From Gemmatimonadota bacterium (lineage in GTDB: Bacteria > Latescibacterota > UBA2968 > GCA-2709665), in contig JAPPFJ010000006.1 of assembly GCA_028877215.1 (NCBI GenBank), forward strand, positions 83,643-147,642: a stretch of 64,000 nucleotides of DNA, written 5' to 3'. Position 1 is the first letter of the stretch, and the number at the start of each line of letters is the position of its first letter. Position numbers and translations under genes: made by a program. Below the pieces are notes generated by a model. That model was given only the letters and a program-made list of their open reading frames with translations. It ran no database searches and was not told where the DNA came from. Of this stretch, positions 43,915 to 52,755 are shown piece after piece.

Positions 43915-44946
43915 TTACTTCTCATTTGAATCCGCGTTTTGCGCGGCGCCACGCCTGCGGGCGAGCAGAAGGCGTATCAGCCCCGGACCGCCCGCAACCA
44001 GATATGTGATGAAGGCAAGACCATGCATCACCGTCGCGAAGGCAAGGGCGTCCGCCAGCGGTACGTCGCACACCGCGTTGAGGGTCTGGCTGCAGAAATA
44101 GTGGTAAGTCCCCGTTCCCCCCGGGGTGGGTATGATAACGCCGATAGTGGAGATGATCAACACCACGACGGCGTCGAAAAAGCCGAGGGCGAAACGTGAC
44201 GGAAAACCGAAGGCGAAAAAGGTCACGTAAGTGGTGAGTATATACACCAGGTTGAGAAGAATGCTTGATACGAGGATACCAATATAACCCGAGGTTGCGT
44301 GAACGCCGCCCAGTCCCTGAAACACGGAACGGAGAATTCCGGTCAGCCGGTCCGCGGCCGATCGGGAGACCCATCGTACCGGCAGACGCACGATATTCAA
44401 CGCGCGATCGCCGTAGATGGACAGAAGTGCGAAGATTACAAGAATGCTCACCGTGGCCGCAAGTGCGAACAGAGCGACCCCTTCCATCCATGGGAACGCC
44501 GTGACGATTCTCTCTCTGGAAAAATACAGGACCCCGCCCAGAAAGATGAGAAGCGCCAGCATGTCGATCGCCCGTTCTACGAGAATGGTGGCGAAAATAC
44601 CGCTCAGCGGCAGGCGCCGGTCCCGTTGAAGCGCAACCCCGCGCGCGATCTCGCCGGCACGGGAAATGACGTTTGTTGCCGCGTAGCCCACGAGTATGGC
44701 ATGGCTGGCTTTAAGGAAGGATATCTGACGGCTGACGGGTTTCAAGAGGATCCGCCAACGCCAGGCGCGGGGGAAAATCGAGAGGACAAGCAGAACGACA
44801 CTCAGGGCAAGCCAGGAAGCGCTGGCTTGCCTGACTGCAGACCACAGTTTGGCCGGCGCGACGCCCTGAAAAGCCAACCACAGAAACCCTGCGGCGAGCG
44901 CCGCCCCGATGGAAAACTTGAGCAATGTCTTTATGGTTTGTGGCAC
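43915..44946 (-). CDS. Lysylphosphatidylglycerol-synthase-TM/UPF0104-type flippase-like membrane protein
   Basis: A 343-residue integral membrane protein of about eight to nine TMs (IGAALAAGFLWLAFQGV, WLALSVVLLVLSIFPRAW, ILVGYAATNVISRAGEIARG, VALFALAATVSILVIFALLS). The family signature for this AglD/MprF-TM-like fold is the NVISRAGEIARGVALQRD stretch plus IPTPGGTGTYHYFC. Members are proposed to move lipid-linked intermediates; no function is proven. The GTG start at 44946 lies 15 bases after the era stop, so they are likely co-transcribed. The sister copy at 41187-41584 is decayed. Confidence 0.8.
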   Translation of the reverse strand: MPQTIKTLLKFSIGAALAAGFLWLAFQGVAPAKLWSAVRQASASWLALSVVLLVLSIFPRAWRWRILLKPVSRQISFLKASHAILVGYAATNVISRAGEIARGVALQRDRRLPLSGIFATILVERAIDMLALLIFLGGVLYFSRERIVTAFPWMEGVALFALAATVSILVIFALLSIYGDRALNIVRLPVRWVSRSAADRLTGILRSVFQGLGGVHATSGYIGILVSSILLNLVYILTTYVTFFAFGFPSRFALGFFDAVVVLIISTIGVIIPTPGGTGTYHYFCSQTLNAVCDVPLADALAFATVMHGLAFITYLVAGGPGLIRLLLARRRGAAQNADSNEK

Positions 44947-44961
44947 CGTTGGTATCCACGT

Positions 44962-45852
44962 TCAGTAGCCGAATCCGCGCAGGGCTTGTTCCTTTTTCCG
45001 CCAATTCTGAACAACCTTCACCCGCAGGTCCAGGTAGACCGGGGCGTGCAGGAAGGCCTCGATCTTGCCTCGCGCATTCTTGCCGATGGATTTGAGGGTT
45101 TTTCCGTTTCCACCGATGACGATGCCCTTCTGGGACTTCCGTTCGACGACAATACTGGCGCGGATATAGGTTCTGTGACTGCCTTCCCGATATGCCTCCA
45201 CTTTGACCGTCGTTGCATAGGGCAGTTCCTGACGCAGTTGCAGGAAAATCTCCTCCCTGATGAGCTCGGTGACAAAAAACCGCTCCGGGTGCTCGGTGAG
45301 CATGTCTTCCGGGAAGAACAGAGGTCCTGAAGGCAGCGCCTGCTCAAGACTGGACAGAAGCAGATCGACATTGTAACCGGACTGGGCTGAGACCGGTAGA
45401 ACATCCTGTACGTGGGCCTCTTTCCTCACGGTATCTGCGCACTGCGTACCCCGTGCCGCGGAAACCAGATCGGATTTATTGACCGCGACGATGCGCGGGC
45501 TCCTGACCCTGCGGAGGACTTCACGCATTTCCCGGTCGAACGTGGCATCGAAGGCCGAGGCGTCAATCACACCGAGAAACACATCCGCGTCACTCACGGA
45601 ACGCCTTATCTGATCGCACATTCGCTCGTGCAGACGGCAACGGGGTTGAAACAACCCCGGGGTATCCAGAAAAATCATCTGAGAGGTCCGGGAGGTAAGG
45701 ATGCCCGATACCCGGTGCCGCGTGGTCTGGGGTTTTGCGGTCACAATGGACAGGCGTTCGCCGACGAGCAGGTTAAACAGCGTGGACTTGCCCACGTTGG
45801 CCTTGCCGGCGATGGCGATATATCCGGATTTGAAATCGTCCGCGTTTTGCAT
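44962..45852 (-). CDS. era: GTPase Era
   Basis: A 296-residue ribosome-assembly GTPase that binds the 3' end of 16S rRNA. GTPase motifs: G1 GKANVGKST, G2 within KPQTTRHR, G3 DTPGLF, G4 NKSD, G5 SAQSG. The C-terminal KH domain shows GIVIGGNGKTLKSIGKNAR. The start at 45852 (MQNADDFKSGYIAIAGKAN) is ten bases after the PorV-like gene; a longer frame reaching 46158 is only overlap with it. The length is that of the family. No rnc gene is adjacent. Confidence 0.96.
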   Translation of the reverse strand: MQNADDFKSGYIAIAGKANVGKSTLFNLLVGERLSIVTAKPQTTRHRVSGILTSRTSQMIFLDTPGLFQPRCRLHERMCDQIRRSVSDADVFLGVIDASAFDATFDREMREVLRRVRSPRIVAVNKSDLVSAARGTQCADTVRKEAHVQDVLPVSAQSGYNVDLLLSSLEQALPSGPLFFPEDMLTEHPERFFVTELIREEIFLQLRQELPYATTVKVEAYREGSHRTYIRASIVVERKSQKGIVIGGNGKTLKSIGKNARGKIEAFLHAPVYLDLRVKVVQNWRKKEQALRGFGY

Positions 45853-45862
45853 AAAAGGGTTC

Positions 45863-46810
45863 TCAGAAATACAAGGAACCCGAGATGCGGTAGGTGTTGT
45901 CCAATTCGCCATGTTCCAGAAAGGCGAGGTCGAAAGCAACGCGTCTCCCCAGCCTGACGCCCGCACCTGCGGTAAAGTGATTTCCCCTTGCACCCAGACG
46001 CAAGGCCAGCTTGTTCCGGTACAGGTACTCAATGCCGACTCTCGCACCCTGAAAATTGTCCGCGGCGGATTTTTCCTCTCCGACGCTGAAACTCCCGCTG
46101 CAGGTGATCTCTCCGTCAGCCGCCTCAACCGGCCGCGCGAGCGCGAGCCCGACCACAAGGACCGGCGGGACCCGGTCCGACGATCCGGAGTCGAAAGTGA
46201 TCTTCAGGGGAATGAGATTACGAACCATCAGTCCGGCGGTGAGGCCCGGACGGGGGATATAGAGCATGCCGAAATCGACACCGAATCCCGATCCTTTTCC
46301 GGCGTCGAGGTTGCGGGATACGAGCTTCACTCCGGCGCCCGCGGACAGATTCGACCTCAGGCCACGGCCGAAGGCAAGATGGAGGTGGTACTCGGTTGTA
46401 CCCGCGACACGGGAGACGACGGGACGATTGTCCGGACCCGGCGCGAATGTTGGATTTTCAAGAGTGGTGATCTTGACGCCGTCCACGCCCAGGCGGGTAA
46501 GGCCGACGCCAAAACCGCCGAGAGGAGAGGGCCCGCACAGGGTAAAGACGTCATGGTTGACCGTCCCGCCGAACTGCTCGGCATGTTGAATCTGCAATTC
46601 TCGCCGCCGGAGCCGTTCAAGGCCTGCGGGGTTCCAATAAATGGCTGTTGCATCGTCACTTACGGCCACAAAAGCACTGCCCATCCCCAGAGGTCTTGCG
46701 CCAGCGCCGAGCAGCAGCGGGTCTTCTGAATAACGGGTTTCATCCTGCGCTGTAACCGGCACGGGTCGCGAAAGGGCGAGCGTCAGAATCGCCAGGAGAA
46801 TCTGCTTCAC
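45863..46810 (-). CDS. PorV/PorQ-like outer-membrane protein
   Basis: A 315-residue exported barrel protein: signal QILLAILTLALSRPVPVTA, then the hallmark LLGAGARPLGMGSAFVAVSD and DATAIYWNPAGLERL, and a C-terminus ending YRISGSLYF with a terminal Phe. It is a distant paralogue of the gene at 5481-6524. The start is taken as GTG at 46810; an upstream in-frame ATG at 46846 lies inside a MITE copy and would add 12 residues before the signal. It is followed by era after ten bases. The MITE directly upstream has replaced whatever original promoter or spacer existed. Confidence 0.8.
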   Translation of the reverse strand: MKQILLAILTLALSRPVPVTAQDETRYSEDPLLLGAGARPLGMGSAFVAVSDDATAIYWNPAGLERLRRRELQIQHAEQFGGTVNHDVFTLCGPSPLGGFGVGLTRLGVDGVKITTLENPTFAPGPDNRPVVSRVAGTTEYHLHLAFGRGLRSNLSAGAGVKLVSRNLDAGKGSGFGVDFGMLYIPRPGLTAGLMVRNLIPLKITFDSGSSDRVPPVLVVGLALARPVEAADGEITCSGSFSVGEEKSAADNFQGARVGIEYLYRNKLALRLGARGNHFTAGAGVRLGRRVAFDLAFLEHGELDNTYRISGSLYF

Positions 46811-46825
46811 GGGACGGACTCTTAC

Positions 46826-46985
46826 CAGCCAGTTGAAAAAGCCCATCCGGGCTACGGCAGGCCCTTGCGGTCGAAATACTGCGTTGTACGCCCTCGCCGA
46901 ATCGCAGGATGGGACTCGGTTGCGCGCCTTGTCTTCGGCCGCAATGGCTCGGCCTCGCCTGCAAAGCGACTTTATCATCGGACTG
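46826..46985. mobile_element. MITE-like element, copy 2
   Basis: A 160-bp copy with the CAGCCAGTTGAAAAAGCCCA left end and the CGACTTTATCATCGGACTG right end; its interior includes GGGACTCGGTTGCGCGCC. It lies between the 188-residue gene and the PorV-like gene, and its right end directly abuts the TAA stop (46986-46988) of the former. Confidence 0.75.
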
Positions 46986-47552
46986 TTACGGTATGAAATC
47001 CAAGGTTGGAACAAGAATCGCGGTGCTTCCCGGCCGAAGAGCGGAGTCCAGAGCCTTGATGTCGGACGAAACAAGGGCGATGCCGAAGGTCCTGTCAGGC
47101 AGAGGAAATTCGTACGGCTGGATAAGCAGGGAAGGTGAAAAATACAGCCTGGAACGACCCCGGGGACCTTCTATCAGCCGGCCACTGAAATCAATCGGTA
47201 GCCGTCGGCCGCGAAGCCGGAGCCCGGAATTTCCGGGTTCGACACTGTGGGGGTCGAGCCGGGCGGTCATTTGGAGTTGCGACGACGACGGGTTTGACGC
47301 TTCCGCAAGTCGAAAATTCTGAATTGCGCATACCCTCAGGATGTGCGCGCCGGCCTTCAGATAGACCTTGCGGGTTGGAAGGTCGATGACAAGGTAGTAG
47401 GCGTCGGGATTCTTGCTTACGAATCGAAGTTCGAGGTCCAGTGCCTGTTTTCTGTTAAGGAGCGTCTGTTCGAGCGAGTCCGGAGCGCTCCCGGCGCTGG
47501 CCGGAACAGACGGTATGGACAAGGCGACCAGGATGGCGACAGGGAGAGTCAA
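46986..47552 (-). CDS. Exported protein of unknown function downstream of an L,D-transpeptidase
   Basis: A 188-residue protein with a signal peptide (TLPVAILVALSIPSVPASA). The start TTG at 47552 overlaps the transpeptidase stop (TTGA). The mature part has a helical N-terminal stretch (QTLLNRKQALDLELRFV), then YYLVIDLPTRKVYLKAGAHI, which resembles the first strand of a YkuD L,D-transpeptidase domain, but no HGC motif follows. It could be an inactive YkuD-like protein pairing with the upstream enzyme. The stop abuts a MITE. Function not known. Confidence 0.6.
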   Translation of the reverse strand: MTLPVAILVALSIPSVPASAGSAPDSLEQTLLNRKQALDLELRFVSKNPDAYYLVIDLPTRKVYLKAGAHILRVCAIQNFRLAEASNPSSSQLQMTARLDPHSVEPGNSGLRLRGRRLPIDFSGRLIEGPRGRSRLYFSPSLLIQPYEFPLPDRTFGIALVSSDIKALDSALRPGSTAILVPTLDFIP

Positions 47553-48175
47553 TAGATGTAGACACGGCTTCCTGTGTGTGCCCTGGCGAACGTGGACTCG
47601 AGGTCGGCGTCGTTCAGGCGAATGCATCCGTGGGTGATATTTCGCCCGATCAGATTCGGGTAGAGATTGCCGTGAATCTCGTAGCCGTCGCCCAGATCCA
47701 GTGCGAACTTGCCCAGCGTGACCGGATCCAGGCGTCTGAAATCCCACGGCAGTACGGGAGCCTCCAGACCTGCCTCCACGAAAGCCCACTCCGGCTTTTT
47801 CCATATTGGATTCGCCACTTTTCGCCGGATTTCGAATCGCCCTTTCGGCGTGTTGAACCGCCATGATTTCCAATTGTCGCTCAGCAGAATTTTTCCGCTT
47901 CCGGTTGCACAGACCGCTTCCTCCAATAGACGGTTTCGGTGCCAGACCTGCAGGCGATTGTGTACCGTGTCGATTACAATATTCGGTTTCTCGTCCAACA
48001 ACCCGTTGAGGGCGGCTTCCAGCCTCTCGATTTCCACCTCAAGACGCTTAACTGCTGACGATGAAACGGGAGTGCCTCCCGGACCGGTACGCGGACTCGG
48101 GGCGTCCTTCGGATCCGTCTGGCAAGCGACGGTGACCAACAAAGACAGAGAAATAGAGAAAGAAAACCGAAGCAT
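47549..48175 (-). CDS. L,D-transpeptidase (YkuD domain) lipoprotein
   Basis: A 208-residue exported enzyme. Lipobox in LSLLVTVACQ (Cys18), a coiled-coil-like stretch at 40-60 (VKRLEVEIERLEAALNGLL), then the YkuD fold: NIVIDTVHNRLQVWHRNRLL, PKGRFEIRRK, and the active site in YEIHGNLYPNLIGRNITHGCI with catalytic Cys in THGCIRLND. It makes 3-3 cross-links or attaches proteins to peptidoglycan in the periplasm. It overlaps the unknown gene downstream. A terminator separates it from the DUF4398 gene upstream. Confidence 0.88.
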   Translation of the reverse strand: MLRFSFSISLSLLVTVACQTDPKDAPSPRTGPGGTPVSSSAVKRLEVEIERLEAALNGLLDEKPNIVIDTVHNRLQVWHRNRLLEEAVCATGSGKILLSDNWKSWRFNTPKGRFEIRRKVANPIWKKPEWAFVEAGLEAPVLPWDFRRLDPVTLGKFALDLGDGYEIHGNLYPNLIGRNITHGCIRLNDADLESTFARAHTGSRVYIY

Positions 48176-48194
48176 GCAAAGCGTACCTAAAACT

Positions 48195-48230
48195 GGAAAA
48201 CCGAGAAGATTGAAGGCTTCTCGGTTTTCC
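48195..48230. terminator. Terminator-like hairpin between DUF4398 and L,D-transpeptidase genes
   Basis: GGAAAACCGAGAAG (48195-48208) and CTTCTCGGTTTTCC (48217-48230) are a perfect 14-bp inverted repeat with an eight-base loop. It lies 33 bases past the stop of the DUF4398 gene and just ahead of the transpeptidase gene. The AAAA/TTTT in the stem could serve both directions. Confidence 0.75.
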
Positions 48231-48262
48231 GGATTAACAGCTTGATTGAAAGCAGAGTTGGA

Positions 48263-48865
48263 CTATCGTAGATACCAGGCTTTGTTTTCCTCTTTCCAGT
48301 CTTCGATCTTCTGCATTGCAGTACCAACTGCATCCTTTACCCCGCCCAACTTGCCTTCCGCGGCCTGAGCCTGGGCAAGGGCATCCATGAACATGCCGTT
48401 TTCCAGGCTTCCCTGTGCGCTATTCAAGGACGCCTCGGCTTCGCCAAGGTCTGCATCGAGCTGGTCCAGATCTTCGTCCGCCCCTTTTCCGCGGGGCGCC
48501 GCATTGAGCGCTTCACGGGCTTCCGCCAGACCCGGAGAGGTCGAATCGATGATCGCCTGAGCGTCGTCGCGTGTTTTCGCCTTGTTGGTTTCCGCCTGTG
48601 TTACGGACTGGTTTGCGCGTTCCTCCGCTTCGATTGCGGCGGCTCTGGCCTCTTTATATTCGCCCTTTTCTGTTTTGTCCTTGGCATCCTGCAATGTATT
48701 CGTGGCTGAACGGAAAATCTCCTCGGCGTAGACATCGGCCTCGGCGGCCTTGGCTTTGCTGAGGGCGCCTTCCGCGGCTTTGATTTCTTCTTCGGGAGGT
48801 TGTTCGCAAGCCACAAAGGCCGCGGCAAAACAAAAAGCAAGGCCGATTCTCAGAACAGATCGCAT
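48263..48865 (-). CDS. DUF4398-type helical lipoprotein
   Basis: A 200-residue exported lipoprotein (lipobox AAAFVACEQ, Cys20) that is almost entirely Ala/Glu/Lys-rich helix: AAEGALSKAKAAEADVYAEE, YKEARAAAIEAEERANQSVT. This is the DUF4398 pattern of periplasmic coiled-coil proteins of unknown role; some members accompany OmpA-like proteins. AAGGAGGGGAG immediately precedes the ATG. It stands alone, with a terminator behind it. Confidence 0.8.
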   Translation of the reverse strand: MRSVLRIGLAFCFAAAFVACEQPPEEEIKAAEGALSKAKAAEADVYAEEIFRSATNTLQDAKDKTEKGEYKEARAAAIEAEERANQSVTQAETNKAKTRDDAQAIIDSTSPGLAEAREALNAAPRGKGADEDLDQLDADLGEAEASLNSAQGSLENGMFMDALAQAQAAEGKLGGVKDAVGTAMQKIEDWKEENKAWYLR

Positions 48866-49146
48866 CTCCCCTCCTTGGTTGATAAGACCTCGAACGTTGC
48901 CAACAAGTCAAACAGAAATAACCATTTCCGAAACAACCCACAGTAAATACACTTATACAGGAAGAAGATACATCCTAAGTTCAACAATGTCAAGCGATTT
49001 CTCCACAAATTTCGCCACTGCGCGCCGGGAAGACTCGGTCCGGACGACGGATGGAATGCCGACAATTGGAGGTGTGACAAGAGGGATGGAACGCAGCGTA
49101 CCGACGATGAATCCCGTCCCGCCGGACCGCGTCAGTGCCCCCATCG
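48866..49146. other. Promoter-bearing interval ahead of the DUF4398 gene
   Basis: The AT-rich stretch at 48900-48990 is the likely promoter area for the divergent DUF4398 gene. It is followed by GC-rich sequence with no supported gene, then MITE copy 3; 49293-49519 after the MITE is likewise free of a supported gene and contains the ribosome binding site of the small membrane protein. Confidence 0.4.
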
Positions 49147-49292
49147 CAGCCCGTTGAAAAAGCCCACCCGGGCTACGGCCGGCCATTGCGGTCGACATCC
49201 TGTGTTGCGCGCCCTCGCCGAATCGCAGGATGGGACCCGGTCGCGCGCCTTGTCTTCGGCCTCGCCCGCAGAGCAACTTTCTCAACGGACTG
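49147..49292. mobile_element. MITE-like element, copy 3
   Basis: A 146-bp copy starting CAGCCCGTTGAAAAAGCCCA and ending TTTCTCAACGGACTG. It is the copy most similar to the one at 15169 over the CCCTCGCCGAATCGC and CGGCCTCGCC interior stretches. Confidence 0.78.
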
Positions 49293-49519
49293 TTTGCGGT
49301 TGCGAGCCTCCGGGGTAGACGGTATATTGGGGGCGCTCAGGAATCACCGGCAAGTCGGCGTCGCGTGGCAGCCCGGGTCCGGAACTGAATCGCCTCCCCA
49401 ATCGGGGCTGTGACGTTGAAGCCACCCTTTCCGCCAACATCAGGATCACGATATCGTATTGGGCAGGCACCGGTAAAACGCATCGACTGACGTCACAGCA
49501 AGAGTAACAGGAGGAATCC

Positions 49520-49756
49520 ATGGGTTTCGAAAACCAGCTGGGTGTGGCAGCGCTTTCGGTACTGGGAACATTGCTTCTACGATGGATCGGGGTTCCCAAA
49601 CGTTGGACGCCGGTGACGCCTCTGGTTCTATCGATGCTGATCGTCGCGTTTTTCGGTGAGCTTGAGACCCTTGGCGAAACACTCCGGGTCGGTCTGATCA
49701 GCGGGCTGTTCGCCAATGGATTTCTATTCCTTCTTCTTGGCACCCGGAATGGATGA
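49520..49756 (+). CDS. Small two-helix membrane protein
   Basis: A 78-residue protein with two or three hydrophobic segments (LGVAALSVLGTLLLRWIGV, VTPLVLSMLIVAFFGELETL, VGLISGLFANGFLFLLLG). AGGAGG lies six bases upstream of the ATG, a strong reason to accept it. Its last 33 bases overlap the end of the convergent TPR gene. A holin-like or stress membrane protein is conceivable; no family is recognised. Confidence 0.65.
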   Translation: MGFENQLGVAALSVLGTLLLRWIGVPKRWTPVTPLVLSMLIVAFFGELETLGETLRVGLISGLFANGFLFLLLGTRNG

Positions 49757-50875
49757 CCTTATACGAAGACGATTCAGATCGTCCAGAAGTTGCTTGGCGT
49801 CGAACACGACGGAATTCTTCGAAATGCGTTTTTCCTTGCCCACGTAGGCTTCGAGCGCTTCCCGGGCCTCTTCGTGGCGACCGTCTCGAAAGCAGGCCAG
49901 CCCCAGGTAGAAGTAGGCGTCTGTCTGAAGCGAATCGGCCTCGACCGCGTGCTGAAGATGCGTAATGGAATTTTCGTAATCGCGAATATTGAAGTACGAC
50001 ACCCCCAATTTCAGATAGACTGAGGCATCGTCCGCCCCGGCAGCCGTCGCTTTTCGATAGGTGTCGGCGGCGGTTTCATAATCCCCCCGATTAAACGCCA
50101 GGTTGCCCAGGCTTACGTACGCCTCGCCGTATTGCGGGTCGATCTCCAATGCCTTTAGATAGGCGGCCCGTGCCTTCCCGAGTTTCCCTTCCTGTGCGTA
50201 GGCCATTCCAAGATTTCTGTAGATATAGCGGCGTTCCGTGGCGTCGGAGTGAAACCGAAGCGCCCGTTCATAGATGTCAACGGCTTTGTCCGCCCTTCCC
50301 GTATATATATACGTAAGGCCCAGATTGAGGTACGCGTCCGTAAATTTGTCATTGAGTTTGACCGCACGTCTGTACTCCGCAACTGCCTGATCGGCGTATC
50401 CTTTGTGGTAATAGGCCAGGCCCATCAGATTTCGCACGAAAGCCGACCCGGGTTTGAGTTCCAGCGCGGCTTTGTATTGCGCGAGGGCCGAGTCATAATT
50501 CCCATTGTGATAGAATGTTCTGCCCAGATCGACACGTGCATGGAAGATTCGGGGATCGGCCCTTATCGACCGTTTCAGGTATTCAAGCCGTTCATCGGGC
50601 CGGGTCAGCAGGCGCCCGTACAGGTAAAGGCCCACAGCCGACCCGGGTCTGGACTGCAGGCGTCTCAGGTATTCGGAAAGCACCTCCCGGCGACGGTCGG
50701 CCTTGATCATCAGGTCCTGGTAGTGCATATTCGCCTGGATGTCCTCGGGCCGCACATTGGTCAGGCGCCGGAAGTGAGCCAGTTCAGCTTCATTCCCTCC
50801 GACCTTGGCGCCCTGGACCGGGCTTCCGAACCTTCCGATGCCAATGAGAATAAGGAAGATCAGACTGGTTGACAC
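49724..50875 (-). CDS. Exported TPR-repeat protein
   Basis: A 383-residue protein with an N-terminal signal or anchor (STSLIFLILIGIGRFGSPVQG) and at least seven tetratricopeptide repeats, for example YDSALAQYKAALELKPGSAF, ADQAVAEYRRAVKLNDKFTD, LGKARAAYLKALEIDPQYGE and YENSITHLQHAVEADSLQTD. The start GTG at 50875 has GGAG five bases upstream. It is a periplasmic scaffold by inference. A MITE lies upstream, and the 3' end overlaps the convergent small membrane protein gene. Confidence 0.85.
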   Translation of the reverse strand: MSTSLIFLILIGIGRFGSPVQGAKVGGNEAELAHFRRLTNVRPEDIQANMHYQDLMIKADRRREVLSEYLRRLQSRPGSAVGLYLYGRLLTRPDERLEYLKRSIRADPRIFHARVDLGRTFYHNGNYDSALAQYKAALELKPGSAFVRNLMGLAYYHKGYADQAVAEYRRAVKLNDKFTDAYLNLGLTYIYTGRADKAVDIYERALRFHSDATERRYIYRNLGMAYAQEGKLGKARAAYLKALEIDPQYGEAYVSLGNLAFNRGDYETAADTYRKATAAGADDASVYLKLGVSYFNIRDYENSITHLQHAVEADSLQTDAYFYLGLACFRDGRHEEAREALEAYVGKEKRISKNSVVFDAKQLLDDLNRLRIRSSIPGAKKKE

Positions 50876-50918
50876 ATGCGCTCCGGGAGCCTGGAGTCAA
50901 ACGAGGGATGTCGCAAAA

Positions 50919-51019
50919 CAGCCCGCCGAAGAAGCCCATTCGTGCAACGGCCGGCCCTTGCGGTCAAATAACTGCATTGCGCTCCCGCGACAGCAGAGCG
51001 ACCTTATCCAGCGGACCGT
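50919..51019. mobile_element. MITE-like element, copy 4 (shortened)
   Basis: About 101 bp, beginning CAGCCCGCCGAAGAAGCCCA and ending TTATCCAGCGGACCG. It lacks ~45 bp of interior (the GGGACCCGGTCGCGCGCC block) and shows several point changes at both ends, so it is an older, decayed copy. Confidence 0.65.
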
Positions 51020-51369
51020 TAGACCGGACACCCGTTCGCATCCGGATATCGACGACAGGACCGACCCGCGACACGATTACAACGCCGGCGATTGCCACAT
51101 GGACCCGGCGGTCACGAAAAGGGGGTGACAGCATCGTCTCTGCAGGCCCTCTTTTCCTGCGATGGCTTTCGAGCCAAAATGCCATTCAACAGAAAAGCAA
51201 TTAACGCATGATGTCGAATCGCGTCAGCCGAGGCGGGGTTGACATTCAGATAAACAAGCGAATGCCCGCATTCCGGATGTCGAAGTGGTGTGAACTGACG
51301 GCACCGGTCGAGGAATCCTGCACTGCTTGACTGTACAACGCGGTTCAAGGAACCGCATTCCGTCATTGG

Positions 51370-51422
51370 CAGCCCGTTGAAAGGGTCCATCCTGGATGCA
51401 GAACAACGAATTCAACGGACTG
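51370..51422. mobile_element. MITE-like element, copy 5 (ends only)
   Basis: Only 53 bp: CAGCCCGTTGAAAGGGTCCA joined almost directly to AATTCAACGGACTG. It retains both ends with most of the interior deleted. The interval 51020-51369 between copies 4 and 5 shows no supported gene. Confidence 0.65.
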
Positions 51423-51451
51423 TCTGGCGAAACCGGTCTGCCGACGTGCGC

Positions 51452-52297
51452 TTATCTGTCTTTCTTAAGAAGAACCTTCAATGGTCGTTTGGGCTTGTAG
51501 AGATAGATGACGTCGGCAGGGTCCAGCATCGTATTGAATATGGCGATTTCGTCAATTTTGCCGGAATAGGCGTAATTGTTCAGCCGGATGGCCAATTCAT
51601 CCATGTTCCAGGTAATGTCGCGTCGGATATTCTTCTTCCGACCGATTTCCTCGCCGTCGACGAAGAGTGCGTATTCGGCATCGGAGTTTCCACTGTTGAT
51701 ATTGGACCAGGTGACCACAACGTGGTGCCATTGGTCGGACTTCCAGTTGAGCCTGTCGTACCTGATCGTCCACTGCCTTACCAGTTCTTCCCCGACCTTT
51801 TGCGTCTTGTCGGGATAACAGCCGAAGCGGAGTGCGCTCGGAGGACGATCCTTCCGGCTCTTGTCGAAGTCTACGAAAATGACCGCGTCGTCCCACTTCT
51901 TTCCGATGGAAAACGGCTCGGGAAACTTCTCCTGGAAGTCGTTGTTCGGATCGACGCTCAGCCAGAAAGAAACCCCGCCCGACCAGGAGTTGCCGGCATT
52001 GTAGGGAAAGTTGCCTTTAGCCTGATAGCTGAGATAGGTTGCGCCGTTCGCGAATGAAACGAAACCGTCCTCTTTGCCGCCGGTAAACTCATGTCTGGGC
52101 GGGCTGCTCGTTTCCATTGCAGCGACCGTGCCCTTTTTCTTCGTAAATGCCTCGAAACGCGACCTGTCGTCAAAGTTTGCGAAAAAGAGTACGTTCGCCG
52201 CGAGCTTTTCCTCGATTTTCCTTTCGGGACCTCCGCAGGAAGAAAGACAGAGCGCGGCAACCGGAATTGTGATCAAGCGGGGAGCGTACCGGACCAT
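51452..52297 (-). CDS. LamG/concanavalin-like lipoprotein
   Basis: A 281-residue exported lipoprotein with signal LITIPVAALCLSSCGG. The mature protein is a beta-sandwich of the LamG-like jellyroll type: NSWSGGVSFWLSVDPNNDFQ, RYDRLNWKSDQWHHVVVTWS, EYALFVDGEEIGRKK, and a terminal LAIRLNNYAYSGKIDEIAIF with the classic GKIDE-A-F. Such domains bind carbohydrates or are structural. The start at 52297 is chosen because AGGAG lies nine bases ahead; the ATG at 52306 directly abuts the site. No operon partner; a MITE lies downstream. Confidence 0.8.
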   Translation of the reverse strand: MVRYAPRLITIPVAALCLSSCGGPERKIEEKLAANVLFFANFDDRSRFEAFTKKKGTVAAMETSSPPRHEFTGGKEDGFVSFANGATYLSYQAKGNFPYNAGNSWSGGVSFWLSVDPNNDFQEKFPEPFSIGKKWDDAVIFVDFDKSRKDRPPSALRFGCYPDKTQKVGEELVRQWTIRYDRLNWKSDQWHHVVVTWSNINSGNSDAEYALFVDGEEIGRKKNIRRDITWNMDELAIRLNNYAYSGKIDEIAIFNTMLDPADVIYLYKPKRPLKVLLKKDR

Positions 52298-52484
52298 AAG
52301 GCACATCTCCTTTCGGGTAGAGAGTAAGATCGATGAACCCGTACAACTTGCCGTATCAACGGATCACCAATATAAAAAATGCGTGTTCCGGCGCAAGGAT
52401 TTTTCTTATTTCCGTACTTCGAACACGATTGGCGCGCGCCGCGAAAACCAGAAAAATCAGATGATTAGAGCAACGGAAAATGCC

Positions 52485-52513
52485 TTGACAACGGCCTTCA
52501 TATTTATTATATC
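52485..52513 (+). promoter_or_regulatory. Sigma-70-like promoter for the M28/FtsX and OPT-like genes
   Basis: TTGACA (52485-52490) and TATATC (52508-52513) are spaced 17 bases apart in an AT-rich stretch of the otherwise gene-free interval 52298-52755, pointing at the gene starting at 52756. No other structure was seen in this interval. Confidence 0.5.
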
Positions 52514-52755
52514 CAAATTTTGCGATTTGCCCTTGATGGCTGGCTTTTCGGACAAAATCACCGGTCACCGGCGGATGGTTTCGGCGACCATCCGCAACGT
52601 GTTTCATTCCCAGACCGCGCCGGTCTGCCTGAACGCAATTCAATCCTCGCCAGGACCGCTGACGGGCATTTTGCGATGATACTTTGCGATGATACGTCGA
52701 TAGGCTCGTGACGCCCGAAACGTAGTCCGCGTTACTCAAGATTCAGGAGTTGAAA

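Noticed and set aside
45853..46158. N-terminal extension of Era
   Set aside because: Overlaps the PorV-like gene in another frame and has no Era-like sequence; the start at 45852 gives the usual length.
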